Shown here in pieces: positions 47,989 to 59,199 of a stretch of 64,000 nt of DNA (its first letter is position 1; every line of letters starts with the position of its first letter). Source of the stretch: Nymphaea colorata (lineage: Eukaryota; Streptophyta; Magnoliopsida; Nymphaeales; Nymphaeaceae); NCBI RefSeq assembly GCF_008831285.2, contig NC_045139.1:35313706-35377705 (forward strand), written 5' to 3'. The position numbers and the translations under genes were made by a program. Below the pieces are notes generated by a model. It made no database searches, was not told where the DNA came from, and was given only the letters and a program-made list of their open reading frames with translations.

Positions 47989-50580
47989 GGTTATTGTCAC
48001 GTTCCAATGTGTTTGTTTTCTATTGAGCTATTTAAGGGTTTTGAAACATGCTGTGAACCCTAACACTAAAGATAAGGGGAAGGCAGAAGGTCTCTTTCAT
48101 TCGTCCTAAAAAAAAACAAAAAACTGAAATAGTTCTAATGGTACTGAATAAAGATAAGTTTCATTGAGATTACTTTGCGTGATAATTTTCATTGAGATTT
48201 CGTTGCGTGTGGTTTAGTTAGAAGGAGGTGGTAGAGAAGAGAACTAGAGATCAAATACATGAGTGATCAGCATTTCATTGGAGCATGGGGAAGATTGATT
48301 TGGCATCGCATGCGTCCCATGGGGGGCAGCTTGGGGTACCTGTCAAGAAATCAAGAAAGAAAAAAACATGCACTTCGTTGTTCGTTTGCATTTATCAGGA
48401 TTATGCACTCTACGGCACATTTCTTATGCCCTGGCGGATGCCGAACAAAATTGACCGATAGGACATGACTGAGCGCCGATGGGGGACAGAAACTCAGGTG
48501 GCTGTTTGGCTGACATGGGAAAACTGCACCGTTCTGGTATCTGGGAACGCCAGAACCTAGTTTAGATGGAAATCCGGGGGCGCCTGGGCCACTGCCGGTG
48601 GTGGACTTCCCCACTAAAAGCCGCTTGTCAGGGATGACCGGATTGATGTTGTTACTTGCGGGCTGTGCCGCCCAAACCCTACTTTGCTTTTCTGGTTAAG
48701 CCACCGGCCAGATTTTTCTTCCTCTTCATTTCAATTCCTTCTTACGTTTGGGCTCATTTTTGAGGCAATTAGGCTGTCTGGAGTTTTTTTTTTCTCTTGA
48801 TTCAAAGCATGGACCCTTCTCAACTACCCACCTGTTGAGAAAAATGGGCAATTCTTCAATTCTGCCGGACCCAAAGGCTAAAATTTACATATTCATTACT
48901 AAATTCATCACAGTGGACAATTGCAACACAGTAACTAGTGACAGCTTATAATGCAGGGGACAGTTCATGGTGCTTTTAGCAATAGATTTTTAATTTTTAA
49001 ATGTATAACTTTCAATGTAGCACATTCTGCACATGTATGTACCACCAACACGGTGTTCATGCAAATTTAATCTTGTAGATGATGTTGGATTGTCCAAATA
49101 TGTATGAATGAAAAAAGAATTTGTTAAAAGCCAGTCTGAACTTTTGATCTTTTTTTTTTATATATATATAACATTGATTTTTTTCATCTTTGAGGGGTTG
49201 TTTGACAACTATAACAAATTGTTATTGTCCCATAAACATACATGAAAGTTGTGGTAGATTTATGCACCAATCCAATACAGTGTTTTGTGAATATAGCCCA
49301 AGTTTTTTAAAGCAGGTTCATGAAACAGTAAAAATTTGCTATTTTGTTCTTAGACCGGTCCTCATGTATTGGTTTTCTACAACTTTTTTGCTCATGCGGA
49401 TTTGGTAAATTGACCGCTGTCATGTTATATTCGTCTTTGAAAAGTTTTTTGTGCATCTATATTGTGTCATTTTTACTGTTAGAGTGTGGAGATTAATCCC
49501 AGTTTAATAGGCCTCGTCTTTGATAAGTTTTTTTATGCATCTACATTGGTCATTTTACTGTTGGAGTGTGGAGCCTGATCCCAACTTAATGGGCTTTCAT
49601 AATTTCTGCGAAAATTTGCAAAGATATTATTGTAATTTTTATCATTTTGTGGTGTTGCCTTATACACTATTTTAAAAATGAGGCCGACATCTCTTGTACT
49701 TGAGTTTTGATAAAGTGAAAAAAACAACTATCAGGCTATTCATCTATCTCTGACACATGCTGCCCAATGCTTCTGCATGTCTTACATACACAATGTAATG
49801 TATTTGCATCGAGCTGCATGTGAAACATCTGCATGGACAGATGATTATATATATATATATTACACACACCCATTAATTATTTTGCTCGTTTAAGATTACT
49901 TTTGCTAGTTTTGAGTCACAATTTGAAAAGATCATTTATATTATGAATGGTTAATTACTTTGTCGAGACAATTCGTAATAAATTTATGCAGCCTTAATAT
50001 TGAATAAATTTACATATTTCATAAACATTTATATAACATGTAAACAAGAAGTTGGTTTTCGAAATCCTGTTCTCATAAAAAACGGGCATTTCTTCAACGT
50101 TTAGTTTAATCCATTAAACCAGCTTTTTGAATTTGATTTGACACTCAAACTACCCTGGTTTTGTATGTCATCCAAACCCCTAACAATTTGGCCCTTGAGA
50201 GCCCATCCCTCTCCTGTCCCTCTGCCCCATAACGGTGCCAATTAGAATTTGTTGCCATTGTGATGTTTACGGCGTCCATTTGCTTAATCTCCAAGTCACA
50301 TATATGAACAGCTTTCTGCTTTCATCTTTGTCAAATAACAATTACATAAAAAATTTGTTTACCTTATCATGATACGCAATTACTCTGCATCTCCAAGAAA
50401 GTTGGTGCAATTGATCGGGTAGGGACTGGTAGGTGGTATGTCTATATTTCGAGCACATGAAGTGTCAACTTCCTCTGACAAGGAGCACCAATATGAATAT
50501 GAAGCATAGCAAGGACATCATGCCGAGACAGGGAAAGAAGATATGCTACCCAAAAGAAAGGGGGGAAATATGGAGGCTTT

Positions 50581-50742
50581 GGCTCTTTTGTTGGGTGGTA
50601 AGTAGAAATACTCCTCCGCCTCACCGAAGACAGTTCCCAAAGCACAAAAACAGCTCTGGGAATGAGGGGAAGGGTAGAGAATTTAGCTCTTTTGTTGGGT
50701 GGTAAGTAGAAATACTCATTCTGCTCACTGAAGACAGTTACT
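50581..50742 (+). repeat. Direct repeat pair, about 54 bp each
   Basis: Units at about 50581-50635 and 50685-50740 start GCTCTTTTGTTGGGTGGTAA and end CTCAC[C/T]GAAGACAGTT, with only a few differences. A more diverged relative (GCTCTTTTGTGTAGTAGGAT) lies at about 53390 and 53490, so this is part of a dispersed repeat. Confidence 0.75.
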
Positions 50743-50909
50743 CTAATCATATTTCTAAAAGTTCTAATTTGATGGATCTTTAACTTACTATTTCCTTATC
50801 CATCTCAAGAGATTCTAAAATATCACACTCTTATAAGAACTAAAAAAAAATCCTTATTAGCTTTATCCAACAATAACAGACCTCTTAGAATCAATTAGAG
50901 GGGCAAAAG

Positions 50910-51284
50910 TATGACTCAAAAGCTCGTGCTCGAGTTGGGCTCGGCTTGAACTTGAATCGAGCTCCATAGAAGAGGTTTGAGCTCAACTTGACGATACAGC
51001 ATAGAGCTTGACTTATTCAACTCGTTCTGTTAAGTCTGTCTCGTTTCTTTTAACTTGTTAACTAGTTGCTACTCGTTTAATTATTCTCTCATTAAATTTC
51101 AATGTTGATTATGTAGTCAATCTGAGTCGAGTTTAAATGAGTCGAGTTCTTATACCTCATAATCGACTCATTTAACATTTCGAACAAACATTTGAACTTG
51201 ACTTCGACTTGTTTAAAAATAAGTTGAGTTTTAATGAGTGAGTTGAAGTCGAGCTCAGCTGGCTTCACTCGCAGTGCAGCCCTA
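50910..51284. mobile_element. GAGCTCGAG-rich hAT-like element with target duplication
   Basis: The right end GCAGTGCAGCCCTA is the complement of the family terminus TAGGGCTGCAC; the left end TATGACTC is diverged. Flanks are GGCAAAAG (50902-50909) and GGCACAAG (51285-51292), 7 of 8 identical. The interior has CTCGTGCTCGAG, CTCGTTTAATT and GAGTCGAGTTT units and no gene. Confidence 0.65.
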
Positions 51285-53598
51285 GGCACAAGAACTTATT
51301 CCCATTTTTGACGTCCCTCTTTTCCTACCGCACTGAAATCCAACTTGAATCCATATGTCCATGTTGCCGGTGATTTGGATCCGAAACACATGAGTGCTTT
51401 CCCATGCTCGTTCGTGGGCACATGATTGTAATCCAACTAAGTTGTAACTACAGATAAAGTGCAAACATTTATTTCTCTTATATTATCCTATATTAACGTT
51501 TTTTTAATATCAAATTTACAAGGTTTAACATTGCATTAGTGAAAATTAATTATATTTGCCTCTATGATTTTTAACATTTTGTTATATTATATATTTAGAA
51601 GTTTATACTTTGAGATGAGTGAAATCTGTGAATCAATATTAGATGAGTGAAATATGTATCACATTTCCTCATTATTTTTTTCTTAACAGTTCATCATGAT
51701 ACATTAAATGACCCTCATAAGTTAGTTGTTCACCATTCAAGTTTTTTTATGTACGTGTGTGTATGTGTGTATTACCTACCTACTAGATTGGCCAAAGGAC
51801 AGCGCTAAAAATTAGTTTAGGAAGCAATACAAGGGCACTAAATTTAACTAAGAAAGGATTTTAATTGTATTATTTTCCTTATTGAAATCCATTGGCAAGT
51901 GCCCACCCTCATTACAACATCCATCATTTAAATATTAAAGCTTCTAACAGGAGACCGTGTGGTATGGAGTTGAAATGACAAAAATACCCTTAATGTTTAA
52001 GTGAAGCCCTCTCCTATAAAGGCAAAAGTGGAATCAGTTAAAAATCACTAATAAAAAGGACAATGTAGAAAAATCTGCAATGTGGTTGTTTATTTATCGC
52101 TCATATGGGATGAAATGTGACCTGAAATCACTAAATGATCTTCTCAAAGTCTTGGCCACACACTGAAAACCCTAAGTTTACACGTTAGGTGAAATCGGGC
52201 GTTTGATTACGCTTTTGGTCCCACACAAAAGGGATTTGAGATCAACCTTAGCTCTGAGATTCAAGGCTATCAAACACAAGGCTATCAAAACACACCCTGA
52301 TGGTGCATGTTCTTTAGGTGTAGCCACAGAAATTCAGATAAGTTCAGTAGATCACAAATCAAACTCAAATCAAATTGAGTACCACAAACGAATAAAACCA
52401 ACATCCCAAAACCATGTGCGGACCATTTACATCCAGAGAAAAACACGACCAATGTTAAAAAAATCAAGAATTTCATGGCTCACATCTAACACTAAGACCA
52501 AATTTGTTGACCACTAATATTGTCTGTCTGCATGATGCCAAATCACTTTAGGGAGCGTTTGATTACTCGAAATTCGAAAAGTACCGCGAATCTAATATGG
52601 ATCTGACATGGTATGGTTTCGCTGATGTGGTAAAAGATACATGGTAAAATCTATCAAACTAAGGATATTACATCACATCTAAAATCAATCCACATTTGAA
52701 ATCCTTATTGTGCTTGTTTGCATTGAGAAAAGGTTAAATTTTAGATCAGAAGAGGAGGATTTGATCTTAAATCCAGGGTTCTTGGATCCCAGGACTTTAT
52801 ATTAGGAGTAAAATTAAACGCACCTTTAAAGACCTGGTCTTGTCCATACAATGCTTGTTTTCTTGTCTCTGAAACCACGTCCACTATCTGGTTTTAGGAT
52901 AATGCAAACGGTGGATGGACAGATTTTTTCTATCATTTCCTTTCTTAAAGAAAAGTGAACACGTGACGTGGTCAATGTGCTGCCACGCAGCCGCGAGGAA
53001 GGAACAAAAGACCACGCGAGATTGGGGAGAAGAGTTGTTGAGGACCGAGTGAGACCGCGGAAGCCACACTTCCAATGCATCCCCACCACAAAGATGCATC
53101 CAAATTATCATTGTCTTGGCTTACAATGCAACTTTCTGTGAGATCAAATTCCTACAGGTCTTGTCGAACTAAATGGTCCACTTAGTACTGTTTTCGAATT
53201 CGAAAGGTTGGTACAACCGTCGAAGCGGGGCTGGTAGGCGATCAGTTTTCGTTTTTGAATTCTAAGGGCATCAACCCTTTGTATCGGAAAAGAATAGGCT
53301 AATGACACTGTTAAAGCATGTCTTCATCATGACACATCAAAAGTAGATCATGTATCTTAAAAAGACCAAGAGTTCGGTAGGGGCTTCAGTGCTCTTTTGT
53401 GTAGTAGGATAAAATATTCGACATCCCAAGACATCAAAAGTAAGCCATGTGTTTGTATGAGATAATAAGGGGTTTGGTGGATACTTCAGCTTTTCTCTGG
53501 GTAGTAAGATGAAATAGTCTCCATACTCACACAAAAGGGTCCAGCTAGCAGTAAATGGCCGGCAAGAGCATGCCATTATCGGTGAAGGTGACCATGGG

Positions 53599-53813
53599 TG
53601 GTAGAGCCAAAAATTTTTAACTGAAGAGTATTTGATGGTATAGCGAGCTAGGATTTTTTCACTAAGACGCACTTAGTTGGCATCATAAGTTTGGTGTCGC
53701 CAGAGCATGTAATTTTTGAATCATGACAATGTAATCTTAAGACGTTATAATAAGATTTTTGTTGGGTCAATGTGACCAATAACCTACACCAGCCAACAGG
53801 TGGCTCCGCCACT
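53599..53813. mobile_element. Possible CAGTGGCGGAGCC-family element
   Basis: The right end GGTGGCTCCGCCACTG is a clear family terminus. The left end GGTGGTAGAGCCAAAAATTTT is a diverged inverted match. Flanking bases do not give a convincing duplication. Confidence 0.45.
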
Positions 53814-54227
53814 GAAGTATAGCCAAGAGTATGGGATCCTCGATTAGTAGCGGCCGAGCTAGATGTGGGTATGTGTAGGCAGCTATCCATCAGACCTGCT
53901 CATTTTTCAAGTGTGAGCGAAGACTTTGTCTACAAAAATAATGAAGGCCAACAGTGAGGCCCAAATCAGCACCAAGGCCGACTGGTCAAGAGCCGACAAG
54001 GTCGAAGCCCGGACTTGGTCGATCTCTAGTCCTTTAATTACTAAGCCATACGTCATACATACTTTTAGAATAACATTTATGAATGGGTACATGACTAGCC
54101 TTACCTCAATGTCACATTATTTAATCTACTATCGAACAAGCAGCATGCCACCAATAGATTTATGGTAAAGCTGGTTGATTGAAAACAATTAAAGAGATAA
54201 AAGTTGACTGTATACATAACATGATAC

Positions 54228-54233
<6 letters not shown>

Positions 54234-54321
<88 letters not shown>

Positions 54322-54324
54322 GTG

Positions 54325-54414
<90 letters not shown>
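54234..54414. repeat. Compound (AT)n(GA)n(AT)n microsatellite
   Basis: About 55 bp of AT, then about 28 bp of GA, a short unique spacer (TTGGTGTAT), and about 85 bp of AT. AT tracts this long are self-complementary and prone to cruciform extrusion, slippage and assembly error. Confidence 0.95.
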
Positions 54415-54417
<3 letters not shown>

Positions 54418-55353
54418 TATGTTGCGGTTGTATAAAATATCAGTTTGTCGGAGAATCTAGTGAGAACGCAATGAAAGTTGACTGGTTTCTGATTTTAATA
54501 ATGAAGTTGATTCCATGTGCAAAGTTTCGCTTGTTTTAGTTTCAGTCAACATCATGAAATTAATATGAAAACATGCACGGATTCTGCTGGGAAGGCCCGG
54601 TATTACGATCAACTCAGTTTAGCTTACCTACTGCGTTTGCTGGCAAATGGGTCGGACCAAATATCTATCTTTTGTAATTTCTGTCTTTTCCGGACCTAGC
54701 AACTGTTCAAATAATATTCAGTTATGTACAACTGCTCAACTGGAGTATAGCTATGGAAAATTAGCATAAATTATAATTATAGAAGCCAATAAATTCGATT
54801 TAGATTTTCTTTTCAAAAGAATTGCTTATGAAATCGGAATGGAAAAAAAAATTAACATCTGGTTAAGAAATTGAATTGGATTTGGATTTAGAATTGGCAT
54901 CCTATTGGATTCAGATTCGAATTTAACTAAATGTCCGATCAAATAGATTCAGACCCGATTTACTCTTAAATCCATATCCTATATACCAAACAAATCCTCC
55001 CTGCATTTGCATAAAGTAGGCGAGCGCTGCAACTTTAATCCCTGCAATTTTTGGCACCTGAATTGGATTATTAGCCTTCTCCTACTGCAACCTTCTTAAA
55101 AGGACCTAGATCACTAGAGGGGCATTTGACGACCTTGAATTTTCATTTTAGAATTAAAAATTTTAGAAACCAAAGCCCACCTCAATCTATAAATTTCAGT
55201 TCTAGTTTCCCTTTGTCTTTGATAGCCTGAAATTTTGACTCCAGAATTGAAAATGATGTGCTTGATGAAACAAGAATTAAAATTCTAGAATTGATGAATT
55301 AGAGCCATGATCATGACATGTAACATAAGGAGATGAAAAAAATTCTAAAAATT

Positions 55354-55865
55354 TTACAATCGTAATTTTACCCCTGAGGTAGAATCACAATTCCAAAATT
55401 TTGATTCAAGAATGAGTTTATAATTTTGGAAACAAAAATTCTTTGTGTTGATAAAACAATTCCATTTCATCAAATATGAGAAGTTTAATTCTCGAATTCC
55501 ACAATGAATTCCACAAATACGATTCATCCATTTCACCATGATTCTAGTAATAATTTTGTAAATAGTATTACAAAATGCGATAGATGTATAACCCGGACTA
55601 TTGATAGCTTCATTCACCTTTGAAATCAACACAATTTGTGACATATTCGTAGTCTTTACCATTTTTTCCAATCTCATAAAATCTGTGGTTGGTGCTACAA
55701 CATCCTAGCCCACAATCAGCCGGAATTTTTGGGGGGGGAAAAAAAGTCTACCGGAAACCGGTCAGGCTCAGGTGCCTTGTTTTTCTTCATACTGAAAACA
55801 ACACTCTTGGCTTCAACACCACTGACAGGGTTGCATAAAATCCGATTTTCTCCCAATGTCAGGTG
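55354..55865 (-). mobile_element. LINE (L1-type) reverse-transcriptase remnant
   Basis: On the minus strand, near 55780-55865, a frame reads SGVEAKSVVFSMKKNKAPEP followed by DRFPVDFF, the decayed form of the plant LINE block with KAPGPDGF. After a frame change, at about 55500-55677, another frame reads MSQIVLISKV, then SIAFCNTIYKIITRI, matching the RT blocks LIPKV and RPISLCNVIYKIIxK. Frameshifts and stops separate the blocks and the catalytic FADD-type motif is absent, so it is a dead fragment. The order of blocks fixes the orientation as minus. Confidence 0.75.
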
Positions 55866-56489
55866 CCGTCCTTGGAAATACTTCCAGAGTCTGACTAGTT
55901 TTATGCACTGACCAAGGAATAACTAGATGCTGCCCAGTCAATATTGAACCTACTCATCTTGTGCTGCACAAGATGTGACGCGTAAGCATCAGGCTCACAA
56001 TTCTGAAATGTTTAATATCCTTAAAAAATATAAAATATAAAAAAATAATAAGATGATTTAGGAAACTAAATTATATGAATTAAGTATTTATGTAGGTTTT
56101 TCCATAAATTGAAATTAACTAGAGATGTATGATCTCTAACTTGAAAAACCTTAAGACAAAAAAATATATTTCTTCAAACTATAATAGAATTTTATAAAAA
56201 TTCAAAAGCCGAAGTTCCAGAGTTTTTGTTTTTTTTTTTTTTTTCTCCTATTCGTGTTTGAAAGAATGTAAATCTTGACTTGCAATTCATAAAGCTTATA
56301 AAATGAAAAATAAAAGATAAGAGAGGAGGAAAAAAAAATGGGGTCACATTAATGCCATCGGCCTACCTGACATTCTTTCCAGCAAACATCAACCACCCAG
56401 TCAAAAAGAGAGGAAGAAACAAAGGTAAGAGAGACGGAATGAAATTGTATCAAATTATCATCGCCGAAGGTCACGCTAATGGCTGCTGA

Positions 56490-56536
56490 TATATATATAT
56501 ATATATATATCTATATATATATATATATATATATAA
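56490..56536. repeat. (AT)n microsatellite
   Basis: AT dinucleotide tract with one CT interruption. Confidence 0.95.
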
Positions 56537-58263
56537 TGAATGCAGTTCCCTTGTCAACCTTACTTTTATCACATGCTATGGTATCAATTGCTACTAGCCA
56601 TTGACAATTATGAATTGATCAACTAATATTTTCTCGCTCTTTCTCTACAGGCAAGCACAGAAGAGGCAAGAAAAGAGACAGAAACACGGCCAAGGATTTT
56701 CTGTTCCGCAGATCTTTCAGGTATAGAACAGGAGAACGGTATAAACGATGAGCAATGGAAGAGAGCCTCGCTTCCACCCTCTCTCCGGACTGGGACTACC
56801 CAGAAATAGAAATCGATTTTCTCAATGAGAAAAGGAGAAGACAGACGCATGCAAATAAAATGAGCTCATTGGAGTTCCTGCAGTTTGTTCTTTCCTTATT
56901 GGAAGAGAATCAAGAAAAACATGAAGAAGAAAAGGAAAGCGGTAGGGTTGCATCTACATCTGCACTGGTAAGAGCAGAACCAATCAAAACAACGTAAAGT
57001 ATATAAGTAGGAAACATCTATATATATATCGATCGATCGAGAGAGACCACACCTTGTGGAAACATAAAAATCAGGCAATTTGTTTTCTATATCAGATTTT
57101 CACAATTCTAATCTAAACTAAATACAAATCTAACTGGCAATGGAATAACATTTTTGTATTGTTGGATTGGGTTGGTTATCATATAAATCTTAGACAGATG
57201 GCGCTGCCAAACTCAACTTTGGAGTTGGTTATCTGCATATCAAATATCAATCCAATCAATAACATTTGGATCTGGATTTCTTTGATCCAGTCAAATGGTT
57301 TCAAATTCAGGTTCGTAACTTGGTGTGTCAGATCCATTCACAAAATCCCTACCATCATATGTGCGCTTTGCGTACCTTTATATGTATTTTGTCCACGTAG
57401 ATCCATCTAAATGTGCAAAAAGCCTATAAAATGAAATGGATTATGCTTTTTTTAATCATGAAAGGGCAAATTTTTTACGAAGACATAATTATAATTTGAA
57501 TTTTTTGGCCTATGAAAATTGGTATGTACATTTTACAGGCAAAAATTTTTAAATTTCTACATTTTTAGATACCAATTAAAATTTCATCAACGTGTTTGCA
57601 ATTATCCAAAAAAAAAAAGGAACCTTAGGAAAAGTTTTAGGCCATATTAGTAAGGTTATAATCAAAGCATTAACTTCGTGCTTTTCCTTTGTTGTCCATG
57701 CTAGCTGAACTGTTTAGCATATCAGAATCTATTTATTTATGAAATTAACATGGCCAAGAATTTGGAATTTAACGGGAAATGGAAGTCAGGCTAACACTAA
57801 ATGTGAACTTTGAATTAAATAAGATATGGTAGGCAGTCGATTTCCATTTTAAATGTCATAGTGTCAACTACATGCGTTATTAATGGAAGAATCCTACTTC
57901 ATCGATATCAAACCAAATAGCAAGGATTTTAATTTTGTTCTGTTGTCTTTTAAAACGCATAGAGGAGAAAGGCTCACGCATGCACGAAAGATCAAATGGC
58001 AACGACAGGCATAAAGCTGTTTGCCCAATATCCTGATTCTTGCCACTCCCACAACCTCTCCAATTCGTACGATATGAGCCGCCACCTTCCAAGAAACTCT
58101 GATAGTACCCACGCTGCACACACACATAATCGCATGCGCGCAGTACACACACTCTCTCTCTCACTATGTTTGTGAGATGGTGGTCATGCCTCAGGATGAA
58201 GGAACTAAAGCTCATATGCAAAACCAAGAACTACCACATTGTTGGAGTTTGATGAATTTGATG

Positions 58264-58335
58264 TGCCCAATTTTTGCAGAAAATGAGAAGGAGAAAGCAT
58301 GCCCAGTTTTTGAAGAAAATGAGAAGGAGAAAGCA
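58264..58335 (+). repeat. 36-bp tandem duplication in an open frame
   Basis: Units 58264-58299 and 58300-58335 differ at two visible positions. In the open plus-strand frame they encode two copies of a 12-residue unit, CP[I/V]F[A/E]ENEKEKA. Whether the frame is translated is unknown. Confidence 0.85.
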
Positions 58336-58718
58336 ACCATCGTCAGAAAACAGAGCCATGAGCTCGTACAACATTAACCAAGCAATTGGAGATTCTAATC
58401 AACCGGAGGTAGAAGCGAAAGAAATCACATCTACCAGTTCCTCTGTGAGTAAAAACGTGGAGAAGAAGAACCATGCAGCACCAATGTGCTGATAAATGGG
58501 TCTTTGATTTTTCATACAACCAAGCATTCTTTTACTTAAACAAATGGAACGAAAGCCCACTGTTTTTTCCATGATGAGGGAGGTGCAACGTTAGAACTTA
58601 GAACCCAAAGATTTACAAACTCCTATCGAATACAACAGAAGCAAACCGACCTAACGTGGTTCAAAACATAAGAAGAAACCCAAGAAAGAAGCAGCGGCCA
58701 GGAACAAGACGCAGGGCG

Positions 58719-59093
58719 TTACAGATGCAAGGTCAAGTCGAGGTTGGAGCTGGAAGACGCGATGCCCTTGTCCTCTTCGCCATGGTGGTGCTGAGCAGAA
58801 ACCCGCTGGCAGTTCAGATTGAGGTTGGCGCGTAGAGATGGCGGCGCAGAAGGTGGAGAAGAGGCGAAGCTTCTTCTTGCCGCCGCCCTTTCCTTCTTGT
58901 GAGCATTCTGGTGGCCACCAAGGGCCTGGGAGGTGCAGAACTTTCGAGAACAATAGAGACAGGAAAACATTCTAGAAGCATCCACGCCAGGGCCTTGCAT
59001 GGGGTTGCCGCTTGGGGAGGCAGGGCCGACGGTGGTGGCGGCGGCGGTGCTGCTGCTGCCATGGAAGAAGCTGAAGAGGGCAGGTTCTGCCAT
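58719..59093 (-). CDS. Single C2H2 zinc-finger protein with C-terminal EAR motif
   Basis: An intronless frame of 124 residues. The start is the ATG at 59093 (context CCATGGCA). The frame is open upstream to a GTG at 59114 but has no earlier ATG, and a TATA-like element at about 59137-59144 would put transcription start close to 59110. The finger has Cys45, Cys48, His61 and His65, with the plant-specific QALGGH signature at residues 56-61. The extreme C-terminus is LDLTLHL (118-124), an LxLxL EAR repression motif that recruits TOPLESS-type corepressors. The combination of short length, one QALGGH finger and terminal EAR matches the KNUCKLES/SUPERMAN/ZFP group of nuclear repressors in development. 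Alanine/serine-rich linkers flank the finger. Which subgroup member it is cannot be settled here. Confidence 0.92.
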   Translation of the reverse strand: MAEPALFSFFHGSSSTAAATTVGPASPSGNPMQGPGVDASRMFSCLYCSRKFCTSQALGGHQNAHKKERAAARRSFASSPPSAPPSLRANLNLNCQRVSAQHHHGEEDKGIASSSSNLDLTLHL

Positions 59094-59136
59094 GGAAAAT
59101 GGGTGCAAGAACACTCTTACATTGCTTCTTTTTCTC

Positions 59137-59144
59137 TCTTATAT
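59137..59144 (-). promoter_or_regulatory. TATA-like element of the C2H2 gene
   Basis: The minus strand reads GATATAAG here, about 45-50 bp upstream of the ATG at 59093, implying a very short leader. Confidence 0.5.
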
Positions 59145-59199
59145 CTTGTTCCCGTTCCGTTTACAGTACCATGCGTGATGCTAGAATATGACTGTATTA

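Larger units (their letters stand above)
45400..58650. other. Intergenic region between the CASP-like and C2H2 genes
   Basis: No complete gene is supported. It contains hAT-like elements (46145-46560, 46668-46845, 50910-51284 and a possible one at 53599-53813), a LINE remnant (about 55354-55865), short direct repeats, and a large AT/GA microsatellite. Exon-like open stretches at 56640-57000 and 58190-58490 remain unassigned (see findings). Confidence 0.5.

Noticed and set aside
54179-54460. 93-codon frame of Ile/Tyr and Arg/Glu repeats.
   Set aside because: It is a translation of the AT/GA microsatellite.
58719-59114. Longer form of the C2H2 protein starting at 59114.
   Set aside because: The codon at 59114 is GTG, not ATG; the first ATG is at 59093 with good context.
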